From contig CAZTZL010000030.1 in the NCBI GenBank assembly GCA_964617625.1, positions 1 through 38,680 on the forward strand: DNA of 38,680 nt, in the 5' to 3' direction. This stretch comes from CAZTZL01 sp964617625. GTDB taxonomy: Bacteria > Zhuqueibacterota > QNDG01 > DSAB01. The notes under the pieces were generated by a model. It was not told the origin of the DNA, searched no databases, and worked only from the letters and a program-made list of their open reading frames with translations. This document shows, piece by piece, positions 23,619-32,138 of this stretch. Made by a program: the position numbers and the translations under genes. Position 1 is the first letter of the stretch. Each line of letters starts with the position of its first letter.

Positions 23619-24314
23619 ATGGACAATGGCAAGATCATCGATATTGCACATGTATACAAGCACTTTCCCATCGGAGGGGGACGATTCACAGCTTTGAAAG
23701 ATATCACCCTTTCTTTCGGAAAGGGTGAGTTTGCCGGTTTCGTTGGGCCGAGCGGTTCCGGAAAAACCACCTTGTTGAATATTATCGGTTCGCTGGACAA
23801 TCCTTCCGAGGGGAAAGCGATCGTTCTGGGAGAATCGGTTGGCGATCTCTCTCACAAAAAGGCGGCTGATCTTAGAAACAAGTATCTTGGTTTTATCTTT
23901 CAGACGTATAATCTTCTACCGGTTTACACGGTTTTTGAAAATGTGGAATTCCCCTTGCTCCTGTTGAAAATGCCGGCTGCGAAACGAAAAAAAGCCGTGA
24001 TGGATGCCATTGACTGGGTCGGGTTGTCCAACAAGATCAAATCGAAACCCAAACAACTTTCCGGGGGCGAATCCCAACGGGTGGCCATTGCAAGGGCCAT
24101 GGTCAAACGGCCCGCCATTGTCCTTGCTGATGAACCGACAGCCAACCTGGATGCGGAAAATTCGCATCATATTTTACAAACCATGGAAAAACTCAACAAG
24201 GAATTAAATACAACATTCCTTTTCGCAACACATGATGAAAAAGTGATCAAATATTTAAAAAGGAAAATTTCTTTGGCGGACGGTAAAGTGGTTAAAGATG
24301 AGATTACTGGTTAA
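23619..24314 (+). CDS. ABC transporter ATPase, LolD/MacB type
   Basis: 231 residues. ATG at 23619 preceded by AGGAGGAC at about 8 bases. Walker A GPSGSGKT (43-50), Q-loop FIFQTYNLLPVYTVFENVEFPL, signature LSGGESQRVAIARA, Walker B IVLADEPTANLD and the switch His in FATHD are all present. The NLLPVYTVFENVE segment and the DEPTANLD are typical of the LolD/MacB/FtsE subfamily that drives FtsX-type permeases, which pull substrates from the inner membrane or move them mechanically in the periplasm. The two permeases encoded just downstream are the natural partners. Confidence 0.95.
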   Translation: MDNGKIIDIAHVYKHFPIGGGRFTALKDITLSFGKGEFAGFVGPSGSGKTTLLNIIGSLDNPSEGKAIVLGESVGDLSHKKAADLRNKYLGFIFQTYNLLPVYTVFENVEFPLLLLKMPAAKRKKAVMDAIDWVGLSNKIKSKPKQLSGGESQRVAIARAMVKRPAIVLADEPTANLDAENSHHILQTMEKLNKELNTTFLFATHDEKVIKYLKRKISLADGKVVKDEITG

Positions 24315-24362
24315 CGGGGAAAGGTTAGCGGTAAATGGGGAAAAACAAATAACAGAGAATAA
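24315..24362. repeat. Purine-rich low-complexity junction (first)
   Basis: Repeats of the type GGGGAAAGG and AATGGGGAAAAAC between the ATPase gene and the four-helix-bundle gene. Similar purine-rich sequence is found after that gene (24757-24783, opposite strand) and after the second permease gene (27257-27360). Confidence 0.4.
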
Positions 24363-24743
24363 ATGATGTCAGCGAAAATTAGAAGCTTTGAAGATTTGGA
24401 TGTTTGGAAAGAATCCGTGAGATTGGCAAAGCGACTCTGTCAGTTGGTAAAAGACTCCAAGTGTTATTCTTTTCGTGATCAGATTCAACGTGCGGCCATA
24501 TCGATTCCTTCCAATATTGCTGAGGGTTTTAAAAGGAATTATTCAAAGGATTACATCCGTTTTCTTTTTATTGCCAAAGGAAGTGCAGGAGAACTGAGAA
24601 TGCAGCATTATCTTGCTATCGAGATTGGGATGGTTGAAAAAGATATCGGTCATGAACTGATCGATCATTCTCGAAAAATATCCGCAATGCTTTCCAAATT
24701 GATACAATCTTTTCAGCGACGCGTGGAGAAGAGGGAATCATGA
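24363..24743 (+). CDS. Four-helix-bundle protein, S23/IVP family
   Basis: 126 residues, ATG at 24363 (a second ATG follows at once). The protein matches the family of 23S rRNA intervening-sequence proteins (TIGR02436): FEDLDVWKESVRLAKRL, then QIQRAAISIPSNIAEGF, then KDYIRFLFIAKGSAGELRMQ. Members form four-helix bundles and are found both in 23S rRNA insertions and as free genes; the related Avd proteins belong to diversity-generating retroelements, but no reverse transcriptase or template repeat is present here. The gene sits between the ATPase and permease genes of the export operon, flanked by purine-rich repeats, so it seems to be an insertion that left the operon order intact. Confidence 0.93.
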   Translation: MMSAKIRSFEDLDVWKESVRLAKRLCQLVKDSKCYSFRDQIQRAAISIPSNIAEGFKRNYSKDYIRFLFIAKGSAGELRMQHYLAIEIGMVEKDIGHELIDHSRKISAMLSKLIQSFQRRVEKRES

Positions 24744-24790
24744 ACTTTTCATTGTTTCCCTTTCGCCTTTCCACGTTTCCCGTAAGAATG
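24744..24790. repeat. Purine-rich junction in reverse orientation (second)
   Basis: On the minus strand 24783-24757 reads CGGGAAACGTGGAA then AGGCGAAAGGGAAA. It matches, with a few changes, the plus-strand segment TGGGAAACGTGGAA then CGGGGAACG at about 27273-27296, so the two form a long-range inverted repeat around the two permease genes. Confidence 0.55.
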
Positions 24791-24812
24791 AATGAGTTAT
24801 GGAGATAAAAAA

Positions 24813-25985
24813 ATGATAGCTTTTAAACTTGCATTTCGAAACCTGGTGGGTGCGGGATTGAGAACCTGGCTGAATGTCATCGTTCTCTCCTTTTCCTATG
24901 TTGTGATTATCTGGCAGCAGGGATTCTTGCAGGGGTGGAACAAACAGGCCAGACGCGATATAATCGCATGGGAGATCGGGGGAGGGGAATACTGGCACCA
25001 AGCGTACGATCCTTACGATCCATTCACGTTTGCAGACAGTCACGGATCGATTCCCAGTTCTTTTAAAACGGATATTCAGCAAGGAACATTGACCCCGGTT
25101 CTTCTTTCGCAGGCAACTTTTTATCCAGAGGGAAGAATTCAGTCCGTTCTGTTAAAAGGAATTGATCCGGATCAAACGATATTAAACATACCTTCGAATC
25201 TGTTGAATCAGAATATTAATGAGATCCCTGCTATTATCGGCAGCCGCATGGCGTCCAACAACAAATTAAAAGTCGGGGATTTTGTAATGGTTCGCTGGCG
25301 GGATGTGAACAACACTTTTGACGCGGCGGATGTAAAGATTGTGGCTATATTCAAAACCGATGTTCCCACGGTTGACAACGGGCAACTGTGGATTCCTTTG
25401 GAGCGACTCCGATCCATGATGGGTATGCCGGGGGAAGCGACGATTCTAATTACCGATCCGAAACGAACTATTGTCAAAGAAACTCCCGGATGGACATTCC
25501 AGGGATATGACGTACTTTTAGCCGAAATGGATCAGGTCATTAAAATGAAATCTGTGGGTGGTTCTGTTTTTTTTATTCTGCTTCTCGCTCTGGCCATGCT
25601 GGCCATATTTGACACACAGATACTATCCATTTTCCGGCGTCAAAAAGAGATCGGCACTCACATTGCAATGGGCATGACTCGAGGACAGGTTATTCGAATT
25701 TTTACAATCGAAGGGGCCATGCATGGTATACTGGCAATCATAGTCGCAGCGATCTATGGCATTCCATTGCTATACATATCAGCAGTGAAGGGATTTCCCA
25801 TGCCGGAGGGTACGGATGATTACGGTATGGCGATTGCTGAAAATATCTTCCCGGTGTACGGTGCCAGCCTGATTCTGGGGACGATTCTAATAGTGCTCAT
25901 CACAGTAACGATTGTGAGTTTTCTTCCGACACGGAAGATAGCCAAGATGAATCCGACAGATGCTATCAGGGGGAAAATACAATGA
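24813..25985 (+). CDS. FtsX/LolC-type ABC transporter permease (first)
   Basis: 390 residues from the ATG at 24813, which has GGAG 8 bases upstream; an ATG at 24792 would add seven residues but lacks a site. Topology: one helix near the N-terminus (about 15-37), a large periplasmic MacB-type domain (about 40-245) with SRMASNNKLKVGDFVMVRWR, then three C-terminal helices (about 248-270, 300-325, 350-372) around an FRRQKEIGTHIAMGMTRGQV segment, the coupling helix of this family. The end PTRKIAKMNPTDAIRGK is typical of MacB/LolC permeases. It pairs with the next permease. Confidence 0.93.
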   Translation: MIAFKLAFRNLVGAGLRTWLNVIVLSFSYVVIIWQQGFLQGWNKQARRDIIAWEIGGGEYWHQAYDPYDPFTFADSHGSIPSSFKTDIQQGTLTPVLLSQATFYPEGRIQSVLLKGIDPDQTILNIPSNLLNQNINEIPAIIGSRMASNNKLKVGDFVMVRWRDVNNTFDAADVKIVAIFKTDVPTVDNGQLWIPLERLRSMMGMPGEATILITDPKRTIVKETPGWTFQGYDVLLAEMDQVIKMKSVGGSVFFILLLALAMLAIFDTQILSIFRRQKEIGTHIAMGMTRGQVIRIFTIEGAMHGILAIIVAAIYGIPLLYISAVKGFPMPEGTDDYGMAIAENIFPVYGASLILGTILIVLITVTIVSFLPTRKIAKMNPTDAIRGKIQ

Positions 25986-27256
25986 TAAAATTTTTGTTCA
26001 AAGGCCTGATTCGAGACCGGCATAGAAGTCTTTTCCCCGTTTTAACTGTTACACTTGGTGTCATGCTGACTGTGCTGATGCACTGCTGGGTAACAGGCAT
26101 CTTGGGAGATATGATTGATTACAATGCAAGATTTTTAACGGGTCATGTCAAAATCATGTCTCGAGCCTATGCGGAAAATGTAGACCAGATTCCCAATGAT
26201 CTGGCCCTTCTCGGTGTGGATTCACTGATTCAAAAACTCCGGAAAGAATTTCCAAGAATGAATTGGGAAAAGCGGGTTCGTTTCGGCGGTTTGCTTGATG
26301 CACCTGACCAGAATGGTGAAACGCGGGCACAGGGACCATGTATCGGTTTTGCCATCGATCTTTTATCGGGCGATCCATCCGAAATTCAGCGATTCAATAT
26401 TAAAAAAGCTTTGGTCAAAGGCTCGGTGCCTGAAAAAAGCGGCGAGATGCTTATCAGTGATGAATTTGCTGAAAAACTGGGGGTCCAGCCGGGAGACGTT
26501 GTCACGCTTATCACATCGTCCATGTACGGCGATATGGCCATGCAGAACTTTACCATTTCTGGAACCGTTCTCTTTGGTGTAAAATTAATGGACCGCGGAG
26601 CTATGATCGCCGACATTTCCGACATTCAGACCGTACTGGATATGCAGGATGCATCGGGTGAAATTTTAGGTTATTTCCCCTCGGGAATGTATGATGATTT
26701 GAAAGCACAGGAGATTGCCAAACAGTTCAATGCGGAGTATGCCGGATCAAAAGATGTATTTGCCCCGATAATGATGACCCTTGGCCAGCAAAATGATCTG
26801 GCCAGCATGTTGACATACATGAAAGGTATCATAGGGATCATTATCGCGGTTTTCGTTCTGGCCATGTCGATTGTTTTGTGGAATGCAGGGCTTCTCGGCA
26901 GTTTGAGGCGTTTTGGTGAGATCGGAGTTCGTTTGGCGATTGGAGAACGCAACAGTCATATCTACCGTTCCCTTATTTTGGAATCGGTTGTCATTGGTGT
27001 TTTCGGGTCGATTTTCGGAACAGCCGTGGGATTGGGATTTTCCTGGCTTCTTCAGACCTATGGGATCGATGTTGGAAATATGATGCAGAACGCAACCATG
27101 ATGTTTCCGACAGTCTATCGCGCCCACATTACGCGGGACGCTTTTTTTATCGGATTCGTACCCGGTATATTGTCTACAGTTTTAGGGACGTCTCTTTCAG
27201 GAATCGGAATTTACAGACGCAAGACGGCGCAGTTGTTCAAGGAACTGGAAGTATAA
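25982..27256 (+). CDS. FtsX/LolE-type ABC transporter permease (second)
   Basis: 424 residues; its ATG overlaps the stop of the first permease (ATGA). Same plan: N-terminal helix (about 17-40), periplasmic domain (about 45-275) with GEMLISDEFAEKLGVQPGDVVTLI, then three helices with SLRRFGEIGVRLAIGERNSHI as the coupling segment. Two different permeases with one ATPase gene match the LolCDE layout rather than the MacB homodimer. The periplasmic part of this one is longer. Purine-rich repeats follow the gene. Confidence 0.93.
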   Translation: MIKFLFKGLIRDRHRSLFPVLTVTLGVMLTVLMHCWVTGILGDMIDYNARFLTGHVKIMSRAYAENVDQIPNDLALLGVDSLIQKLRKEFPRMNWEKRVRFGGLLDAPDQNGETRAQGPCIGFAIDLLSGDPSEIQRFNIKKALVKGSVPEKSGEMLISDEFAEKLGVQPGDVVTLITSSMYGDMAMQNFTISGTVLFGVKLMDRGAMIADISDIQTVLDMQDASGEILGYFPSGMYDDLKAQEIAKQFNAEYAGSKDVFAPIMMTLGQQNDLASMLTYMKGIIGIIIAVFVLAMSIVLWNAGLLGSLRRFGEIGVRLAIGERNSHIYRSLILESVVIGVFGSIFGTAVGLGFSWLLQTYGIDVGNMMQNATMMFPTVYRAHITRDAFFIGFVPGILSTVLGTSLSGIGIYRRKTAQLFKELEV

Positions 27257-27360
27257 TCGAGAAGATAGGAGAATGGGAAACGTGGAACGGGGAACGAGGA
27301 TTTAAAAATCGGAGACAGGAGACTGGAGACCGGAAACCGGAAACCGGAAACAATCAAGTC
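27257..27360. repeat. Purine-rich low-complexity repeat (third)
   Basis: Short units of GGAGAC and GGAAACC type (for example GGAAACC repeated three times near 27336-27353), preceded by GGGAAACGTGGAACGGGG. It separates the second permease gene from the LolA-like gene, which has its own strong ribosome binding site. Confidence 0.6.
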
Positions 27361-27407
27361 CCAAATCCCAAGCCTTAAGTCTCTATTTTGTCAAAAGGAG
27401 TGATACA

Positions 27408-28148
27408 ATGAAACGTCTAATAATTATATTTAGTGTGATATTACTATTTCGTCCGGTTTATTCTCAATATCCATCCGGTGAATCGGTTTTGAATAAAATT
27501 GATGAGAACATGAACTCCGAGAATCGTGTGATTACTTCCAAGATGGTTATTCACGGACAGCGAGGCAGCCGAACCATTGGATCCAAATCGTGGACACAGG
27601 GTACGGAAAAATCGTTTACCGAATATCTTTATCCAGCCCGTGAAAAGGGAACCAAAATGTTGAAGCTCGAAGACAATCTCTGGATGTATTCTCCTTCCAC
27701 GGACCGGATCATCCAGATTTCCGGACACATGCTGAGGCAGTCGGTTATGGGTTCGGATCTTTCCTATGAGGACATGATGGAAGATCCCAAATTGATCAAC
27801 CAGTACGATGCAGTGGTTACAGGAGACTCAACCGTGGACGGCCGGTCATGCTGGGTACTTGAACTCACGGCAAAGACCGTAGATGTCGCTTATCATTTCC
27901 GGAAATTGTGGGTGGATAAAGACAGAAATATTCCACTGCTGGAAGCGCTGTATGCCAAAAGCGGGAAGTTGCTGAAGAACATGGAACTGAATGATGTCAC
28001 ATCCATTGATGGCCGTTGGTATCCGAAACACATGGTTTTCAAGGATATGTTAAAGTCCGGCGAAGGAACCGAGTTCATGATTGACACAATTGAATTTAAT
28101 GCAGACATTCCGGCTTATATTTTTACGAAAGCTGCATTGCGGAAATAA
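27408..28148 (+). CDS. LolA-like outer-membrane lipoprotein-sorting protein
   Basis: 246 residues. ATG at 27408 preceded by AAAAGGAG at 8 bases. Signal peptide about residues 1-19 (ending PVYSQ). The mature part matches the LolA-like family annotated as outer membrane lipoprotein-sorting protein (PF17131 type): early KMVIHGQRGSRTIGSKSW, central PAREKGTKMLKLEDNLWMYSP, RQSVMGSDLSYEDMM, and the late WYPKHMVFKDML strand. Such proteins have a half-barrel with a hydrophobic cavity carrying lipids or lipoproteins through the periplasm. It closes the operon and is the likely carrier between the ABC machine and the outer membrane. Confidence 0.9.
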   Translation: MKRLIIIFSVILLFRPVYSQYPSGESVLNKIDENMNSENRVITSKMVIHGQRGSRTIGSKSWTQGTEKSFTEYLYPAREKGTKMLKLEDNLWMYSPSTDRIIQISGHMLRQSVMGSDLSYEDMMEDPKLINQYDAVVTGDSTVDGRSCWVLELTAKTVDVAYHFRKLWVDKDRNIPLLEALYAKSGKLLKNMELNDVTSIDGRWYPKHMVFKDMLKSGEGTEFMIDTIEFNADIPAYIFTKAALRK

Positions 28149-28352
28149 ATGGATGATAGACATTTATCCCGAATTATCCGGGTGGTTGTTTATTCGTGAT
28201 TGATTTTATAAATTGTATGGATCGGTTTTTTTGTCTTTAGTTCCTATTTTGTATTGACAATTGATTTTCAGCATATCTTTATTACGGATGCTCTTTAAAA
28301 AACCATTATCGGTTTGATCAATTAGGATTAGTTTAATAAAAAGTATTTATAT

Positions 28353-28382
28353 AAAAAAAGGTTCCACTGTTTTGGAACCTTT
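28353..28382 (-). terminator. Rho-independent terminator after the flavodoxin gene
   Basis: AAAGGTTCCA, 6-base loop, TGGAACCTTT is a perfect 10-base inverted repeat; on the minus strand it is followed by a T-run. It lies 27 bases past the flavodoxin stop codon. On the plus strand it could also stop read-through from the export operon. Confidence 0.85.
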
Positions 28383-28408
28383 CGCAGCTGTATTCAAATT
28401 TTAATCTT

Positions 28409-28882
28409 TTATTGGATTTTTATGATAAATTTTTGAATTGATTCTTCTGAAATTGTGGAGATGCTCTGGTCGATTTTGGCCACTTTTTTAATGATCGCTT
28501 TTTCAACGAAATTCATTCTATCGAAATCAAAGGCGCCTCCGAAACAGCCTTTGGCTTTCGCATGATTTAGGAGTTCCGGATGAAAACCGTTTTTTAATTG
28601 TTCTTCGGCTTTTTCGCCTTTTTCCATGCAGCAGATATAAAGGCCGATTTTTTTCTTAAGCAGTAAATCCAGATATTTTGCGCAAAATTTTTGAACCGAT
28701 TTTTGAATCCTGCCTGCGTGAATGGATCCTCCGACGATCACAGTATCATATTTGTCGATTTGAGTTTTAGGAATTGTTTTCAAGTTGAATAATTCAATTT
28801 CTCCCGGCAGTCCCGCTTTTAATTTGAGAGCACACTTTTCCGTGCATCCGTGTTTCGTTGCATAAAAAATTCCGATTTTCAT
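28409..28882 (-). CDS. Flavodoxin domain protein, HemG-like
   Basis: 157 residues, ATG at 28882 preceded by GGAAAAA. Flavodoxin fold: the FMN phosphate loop YATKHGCTEKCA (about 7-18), the VIVGGSIHAGRIQ segment (about 48-60) and the CCMEKGE loop match the Flavodoxin_5/protoporphyrinogen oxidase HemG type, rather than electron-carrier flavodoxins. Five cysteines are present. No haem synthesis genes are nearby, so a general quinone-linked reductase role is as likely. It follows the FMN-binding membrane protein gene by 32 bases, and the two are probably co-transcribed. Confidence 0.85.
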   Translation of the reverse strand: MKIGIFYATKHGCTEKCALKLKAGLPGEIELFNLKTIPKTQIDKYDTVIVGGSIHAGRIQKSVQKFCAKYLDLLLKKKIGLYICCMEKGEKAEEQLKNGFHPELLNHAKAKGCFGGAFDFDRMNFVEKAIIKKVAKIDQSISTISEESIQKFIIKIQ

Positions 28883-28914
28883 AAGTTTTTTTCCTTTTAA
28901 AAATGAAGATACGA

Positions 28915-29304
28915 TTACTCTTTTTTTAACAGGTAAGATTTTTCAATGGCTTTTTGAACCGCGTTCATAATCACATTGCTACTGTTGGTGGCCCCGCTGA
29001 CGGCTTCAACCTTTGTGGACTGTTTTTCAATAATCCGGTTCGGAATGACAGGTTCCGCTTTTTTACCTTTCCAGGCATCGTGTTTAAGAATTTCCACTTT
29101 TGTGATTTTTTGATTTTGGATCGTTACTTCGACTTCGGCTTTATTCGGGCCGTATTTATAGCTCCCCTGATATATGCCGTCCACAAGCCAGCCGGATTCA
29201 ACCGGTTTCCCAATCACCGCAGCGTTTCCGCAATTCTTAAATAATATAATCGTCAGGAGAAAGACAGTCAACCATATAATGATCATCAACAGCCATTTTT
29301 TCAT
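28915..29304 (-). CDS. Membrane-anchored FMN-binding domain protein
   Basis: 129 residues, ATG at 29304 with AAGGAGAA at 7 bases. One N-terminal helix (about 4-22) anchors it in the inner membrane with the domain outside. The FMN_bind domain (about 40-125) has the flavinylation site SGATNSS, with Thr106 expected to carry FMN through a phosphoester bond made by an ApbE flavin transferase; no ApbE gene is in the window. Proteins of this type serve in extracytoplasmic electron transfer. It is co-directional with the flavodoxin gene, giving a two-gene flavin unit. Confidence 0.88.
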   Translation of the reverse strand: MKKWLLMIIIWLTVFLLTIILFKNCGNAAVIGKPVESGWLVDGIYQGSYKYGPNKAEVEVTIQNQKITKVEILKHDAWKGKKAEPVIPNRIIEKQSTKVEAVSGATNSSNVIMNAVQKAIEKSYLLKKE

Positions 29305-29528
29305 TTTTTTCTCCTTGCCTCTATTTGAAATTTACGCGTTGATTAAATCGGAATATATCGGATTGTCAATTGACATACATTCGATCATGTATTGTTTTGT
29401 ATATCGAAAAACCGGCTTTATTGTTTCATAAATATTCATCTGTTGTACAGAAACAACTTGGTTTACTTTACGTATCGATATGTAAATGTAAAGTTTTGAA
29501 TAGAATGGTTATTTTTCAGGGGAAATCG

Positions 29529-30671
29529 TTGAAAAAGAAATTTAAAACGGAAAAAAAGAAAGGGTTTTGGCGGGAACCGAAAATTCGGGACGCAGTCTGG
29601 AACGATATTAAATCTGGAAATGTCAGAAAAAGTTTGGGTCAGGATTTTAGAGATTTATACGATTTTTATATCGATCCGAATACCAAGGAAAGACTCGCCT
29701 CAATGGGAAGAATTCGCCGTTGGATGAACACGGCATGGTTGATTTTAAAAAGGATGATACTCAAATTAACACCCAACAGACGGCTGATGCTGCTTCTTTC
29801 ATTCTTACTTATCTTTCTCGAAAATTCAGGTTATCAGAACAATCAATTTATCGAGGGAGTTCAATTTGATATTAAAACACAGCTTATCGGTTATGGATTA
29901 CTTCTTGTTGTTTTGATGCTCGAGTTAAAAGACAAGCTGCTTGCCCGCGATGAATTGGAAGCGGGCAGAAAAATCCAGGTCGCATTGATGCCGGAAGAGC
30001 GTCCCGAAATTCCGGGATGGGATGTGTGGCTTTTTACCCGTCCGGCCAATGATGTGGGAGGGGATCTTGTCGATTTTATCGAACTCGATGGGAATCGTTA
30101 TGGATTTGCACTGGGCGATATTGCCGGAAAAGGATTGGGCGCCGCTCTTTTGATGGCCAAGCTTCAGGCCTCAATACGGGCCCTTGCTCCGATGTCAAAA
30201 GGATTGGAATGGCTGGGAAGTCAGTTGAATGGAATTTTTAATCGGGACTGTATTCCAAGCCGGTTTGCTTCTTTGATTTATCTTGAGCTCGATTCAGATC
30301 CCGGGAAATTATCCATACTCAATGCCGGTCATATTCCTCCGCTGGTTGTCCAGAATAATAAAATCCGGGAATTGGATTTGGGAGATCCCGCATTGGGTCT
30401 CATGAATCAGACGCGATATAAAAAAGTAGTTATTCGTTTAAATCAGGATGATTTAATTTTTGGATACTCCGACGGTTTAACAGAAGCGAGAAATAAAGCC
30501 GGAGAATTTTTCGGCGATCAAAAAGTAAAACAGTTGATCCGTCAGTATTATACTCTTGATTCAAAAACAATCGGGAAAAAGATCATCGAAGACATTCAAT
30601 CATTTCAGGGCAATACAAAACCGAACGACGATTTATCGATGATGATTTTAAAAAGAAAAGGTCAATCTTGA
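29529..30671 (+). CDS. RsbU/SpoIIE-type PP2C phosphatase with membrane segments
   Basis: 380 residues from a TTG at 29529 with AGGGGAAA 4 bases before it; an ATG at 29505 lacks a site but is possible. Order: basic N-terminus, two hydrophobic segments (about 90-105 and 118-135), then a SpoIIE-type PP2C domain (about 150-378). The motifs QVALMPEERPEIPGWD, NDVGGDLVDF and LGDIAGKGLGAALLMAK, then FGYSDGLTEARN and NDDLSMMILK, carry the Asp ligands of the two metals. Such phosphatases normally dephosphorylate anti-anti-sigma (STAS) proteins in partner-switching cascades; no STAS or anti-sigma gene is in this window. It lacks a receiver domain, so any link to the kinase block is indirect. Confidence 0.92.
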   Translation: MKKKFKTEKKKGFWREPKIRDAVWNDIKSGNVRKSLGQDFRDLYDFYIDPNTKERLASMGRIRRWMNTAWLILKRMILKLTPNRRLMLLLSFLLIFLENSGYQNNQFIEGVQFDIKTQLIGYGLLLVVLMLELKDKLLARDELEAGRKIQVALMPEERPEIPGWDVWLFTRPANDVGGDLVDFIELDGNRYGFALGDIAGKGLGAALLMAKLQASIRALAPMSKGLEWLGSQLNGIFNRDCIPSRFASLIYLELDSDPGKLSILNAGHIPPLVVQNNKIRELDLGDPALGLMNQTRYKKVVIRLNQDDLIFGYSDGLTEARNKAGEFFGDQKVKQLIRQYYTLDSKTIGKKIIEDIQSFQGNTKPNDDLSMMILKRKGQS

Positions 30672-30705
30672 AATGGTTTAATCTTTTAGGTGGGTAGAGA
30701 ATCGA

Positions 30706-31092
30706 ATGGAGAAAAAACTAAAAGACAAATATCCTTTAATGGGATATTGCGGGATTTTCTGTGAAACCGATTGCGAGGTTTACACAGCGGCTCATTCCGG
30801 AGATCTGGAAATAAAAGAGAGGACAGCGAAAACGATGAGAAACGAACTCGGGGTCCTAATTCAACCTGAAGATCTTCGATGCGAAGGGTGCCAGGATTTT
30901 GAAGAAAAAATGTGGCTCGAATGCCGCCTCTGTCTGATTTGTCAATGTGCCAAAGTCCGCAGGGTGACCACCTGTCAAGAATGTGAACATTATCCGTGTC
31001 ACATTCTCAAACTCTGGTTCGGAAAGTCTGAATATGCCAAAAAAAACTTGAGGGAAATTTCAAAAATCGGTATCGAGAATTTTTTTTTGTAA
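30706..31092 (+). CDS. DUF3795 cysteine-rich protein
   Basis: 128 residues, ATG at 30706 preceded by GTAGAGAA at close spacing. It matches DUF3795: MGYCGIFCETDCEVYTAA near the start, then CEGC, then a run of Cys pairs (CRLCLICQCAKV and CQECEHYPC), 13 cysteines in all, suggesting zinc or iron-sulfur binding. The function of the family is unknown; in many bacteria it is a small single-gene neighbour of regulators. It may be transcribed with the phosphatase gene 34 bases upstream. Confidence 0.85.
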   Translation: MEKKLKDKYPLMGYCGIFCETDCEVYTAAHSGDLEIKERTAKTMRNELGVLIQPEDLRCEGCQDFEEKMWLECRLCLICQCAKVRRVTTCQECEHYPCHILKLWFGKSEYAKKNLREISKIGIENFFL

Positions 31093-31173
31093 AAAAAGGC
31101 AAATGTAATTTATGGCTATTTGATTCTTTTCTGCCCAATCGAGAAAGTTGCTAATACAAATCTGAATATTTGT

Positions 31174-31992
31174 TTAGCAAAATTGTACTTCTATCCTGTA
31201 ATTTCGGCAACCATCCAGTATCTGTTGATAAATCGCCTCATTGTATAATTTTCTTTTTTCTCTATCAAACAAGGTGTTTTCCCATTGTGTCGAGAGTTCA
31301 GGGAATTGTGTTTTCAAACTGTTTGAAATTCCTTTCCAGTTCCCGCATTTGATGTTGAGCTTGTCCACAAGGATATAATCCACGGATCTTTTCAACTCGG
31401 CCAATAGTTCAACGAGTGTCTGTTGTGTCAAGACCGGAAGAACGGGGGCAATGAAAACCCAGGTTTTTATATCTTGATCATGGAGTTCTTTAATCGTTTT
31501 GAGACGGTTTTTTATCGGAGGAGCAAACGGTTCGAAAACACGATGTACTTTTTCATCCAGTGTTGCGATGCTGAATCCCACTTCGCATTTGGATCTTTCA
31601 AAAGTTTTCAAAATGTCGATATCCCTGAGGACGAGATCGGATTTCGTCAATATCGATATGGGAAAGCGATGTTCTGCAAGTGTTAATAATATCTGGCGGG
31701 TCAGTCCGTATTTTTTTTCAATAGCTTGATAAGGATCGGTTACCGTGCTAAGACAAACCGTTCCCGGACGGATTCTTGTAATCTGCTTTTTCAGGATTTC
31801 AGGAGCGTTCACTTTCACATCGACGAATGATCCCCATTCATTTTGGTGGGCAGTATATTTTGACATGAAACGGGCATAGCAGTACACGCAGCCGTGTGCG
31901 CATCCGAGGTAGGGATTAATCGTGTAATCGAGTCCCGGAATTTTAGAGCGGTTAATGATCGATTTACACTGAATTTCATTCACTGTCAGCAC
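31174..31992 (-). CDS. Radical SAM protein of the SplB-like (Rv2578c) family
   Basis: 272 residues. Start is a GTG at 31992; a ribosome binding site is not obvious and a second GTG three codons later is possible. The radical SAM cluster motif is CAHGCVYCYAR (Cys31, Cys35, Cys38) after NPYLGCAHGC. TDPYQAIEKKYGLTRQIL and the ILTKS strand then follow as in the spore photoproduct lyase-like family (COG1533). Members bind a 4Fe-4S cluster and S-adenosylmethionine; true DNA repair by the members lacking the SPL C-terminal region is not established. Single gene, convergent with the DUF3795 gene. Confidence 0.9.
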   Translation of the reverse strand: MLTVNEIQCKSIINRSKIPGLDYTINPYLGCAHGCVYCYARFMSKYTAHQNEWGSFVDVKVNAPEILKKQITRIRPGTVCLSTVTDPYQAIEKKYGLTRQILLTLAEHRFPISILTKSDLVLRDIDILKTFERSKCEVGFSIATLDEKVHRVFEPFAPPIKNRLKTIKELHDQDIKTWVFIAPVLPVLTQQTLVELLAELKRSVDYILVDKLNIKCGNWKGISNSLKTQFPELSTQWENTLFDREKRKLYNEAIYQQILDGCRNYRIEVQFC

Positions 31993-32138
31993 TGATTTAC
32001 CCGAGTTTTCTATATCAAAAGTTACGCCGAGAAAATGATACTGACTTTTTAAAATATTGTCAAGAAATATTATTTGCTATTATTTGAATTATTTAATACT
32101 TTTAACTATTAATTTTGTATAAAATTCAGGATATTACT

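Noticed and set aside
24363..24743. Diversity-generating retroelement accessory gene (Avd)
   Set aside because: The four-helix-bundle fold is shared, but there is no reverse transcriptase, template or variable repeat nearby; the S23/IVP family fits better.
28254..28382. Possible small RNA: TTGACA at 28254 reading into the hairpin at 28353-28382
   Set aside because: There is no good -10 at 16-18 bases, and the hairpin is better explained as the terminator of the minus-strand flavodoxin gene.
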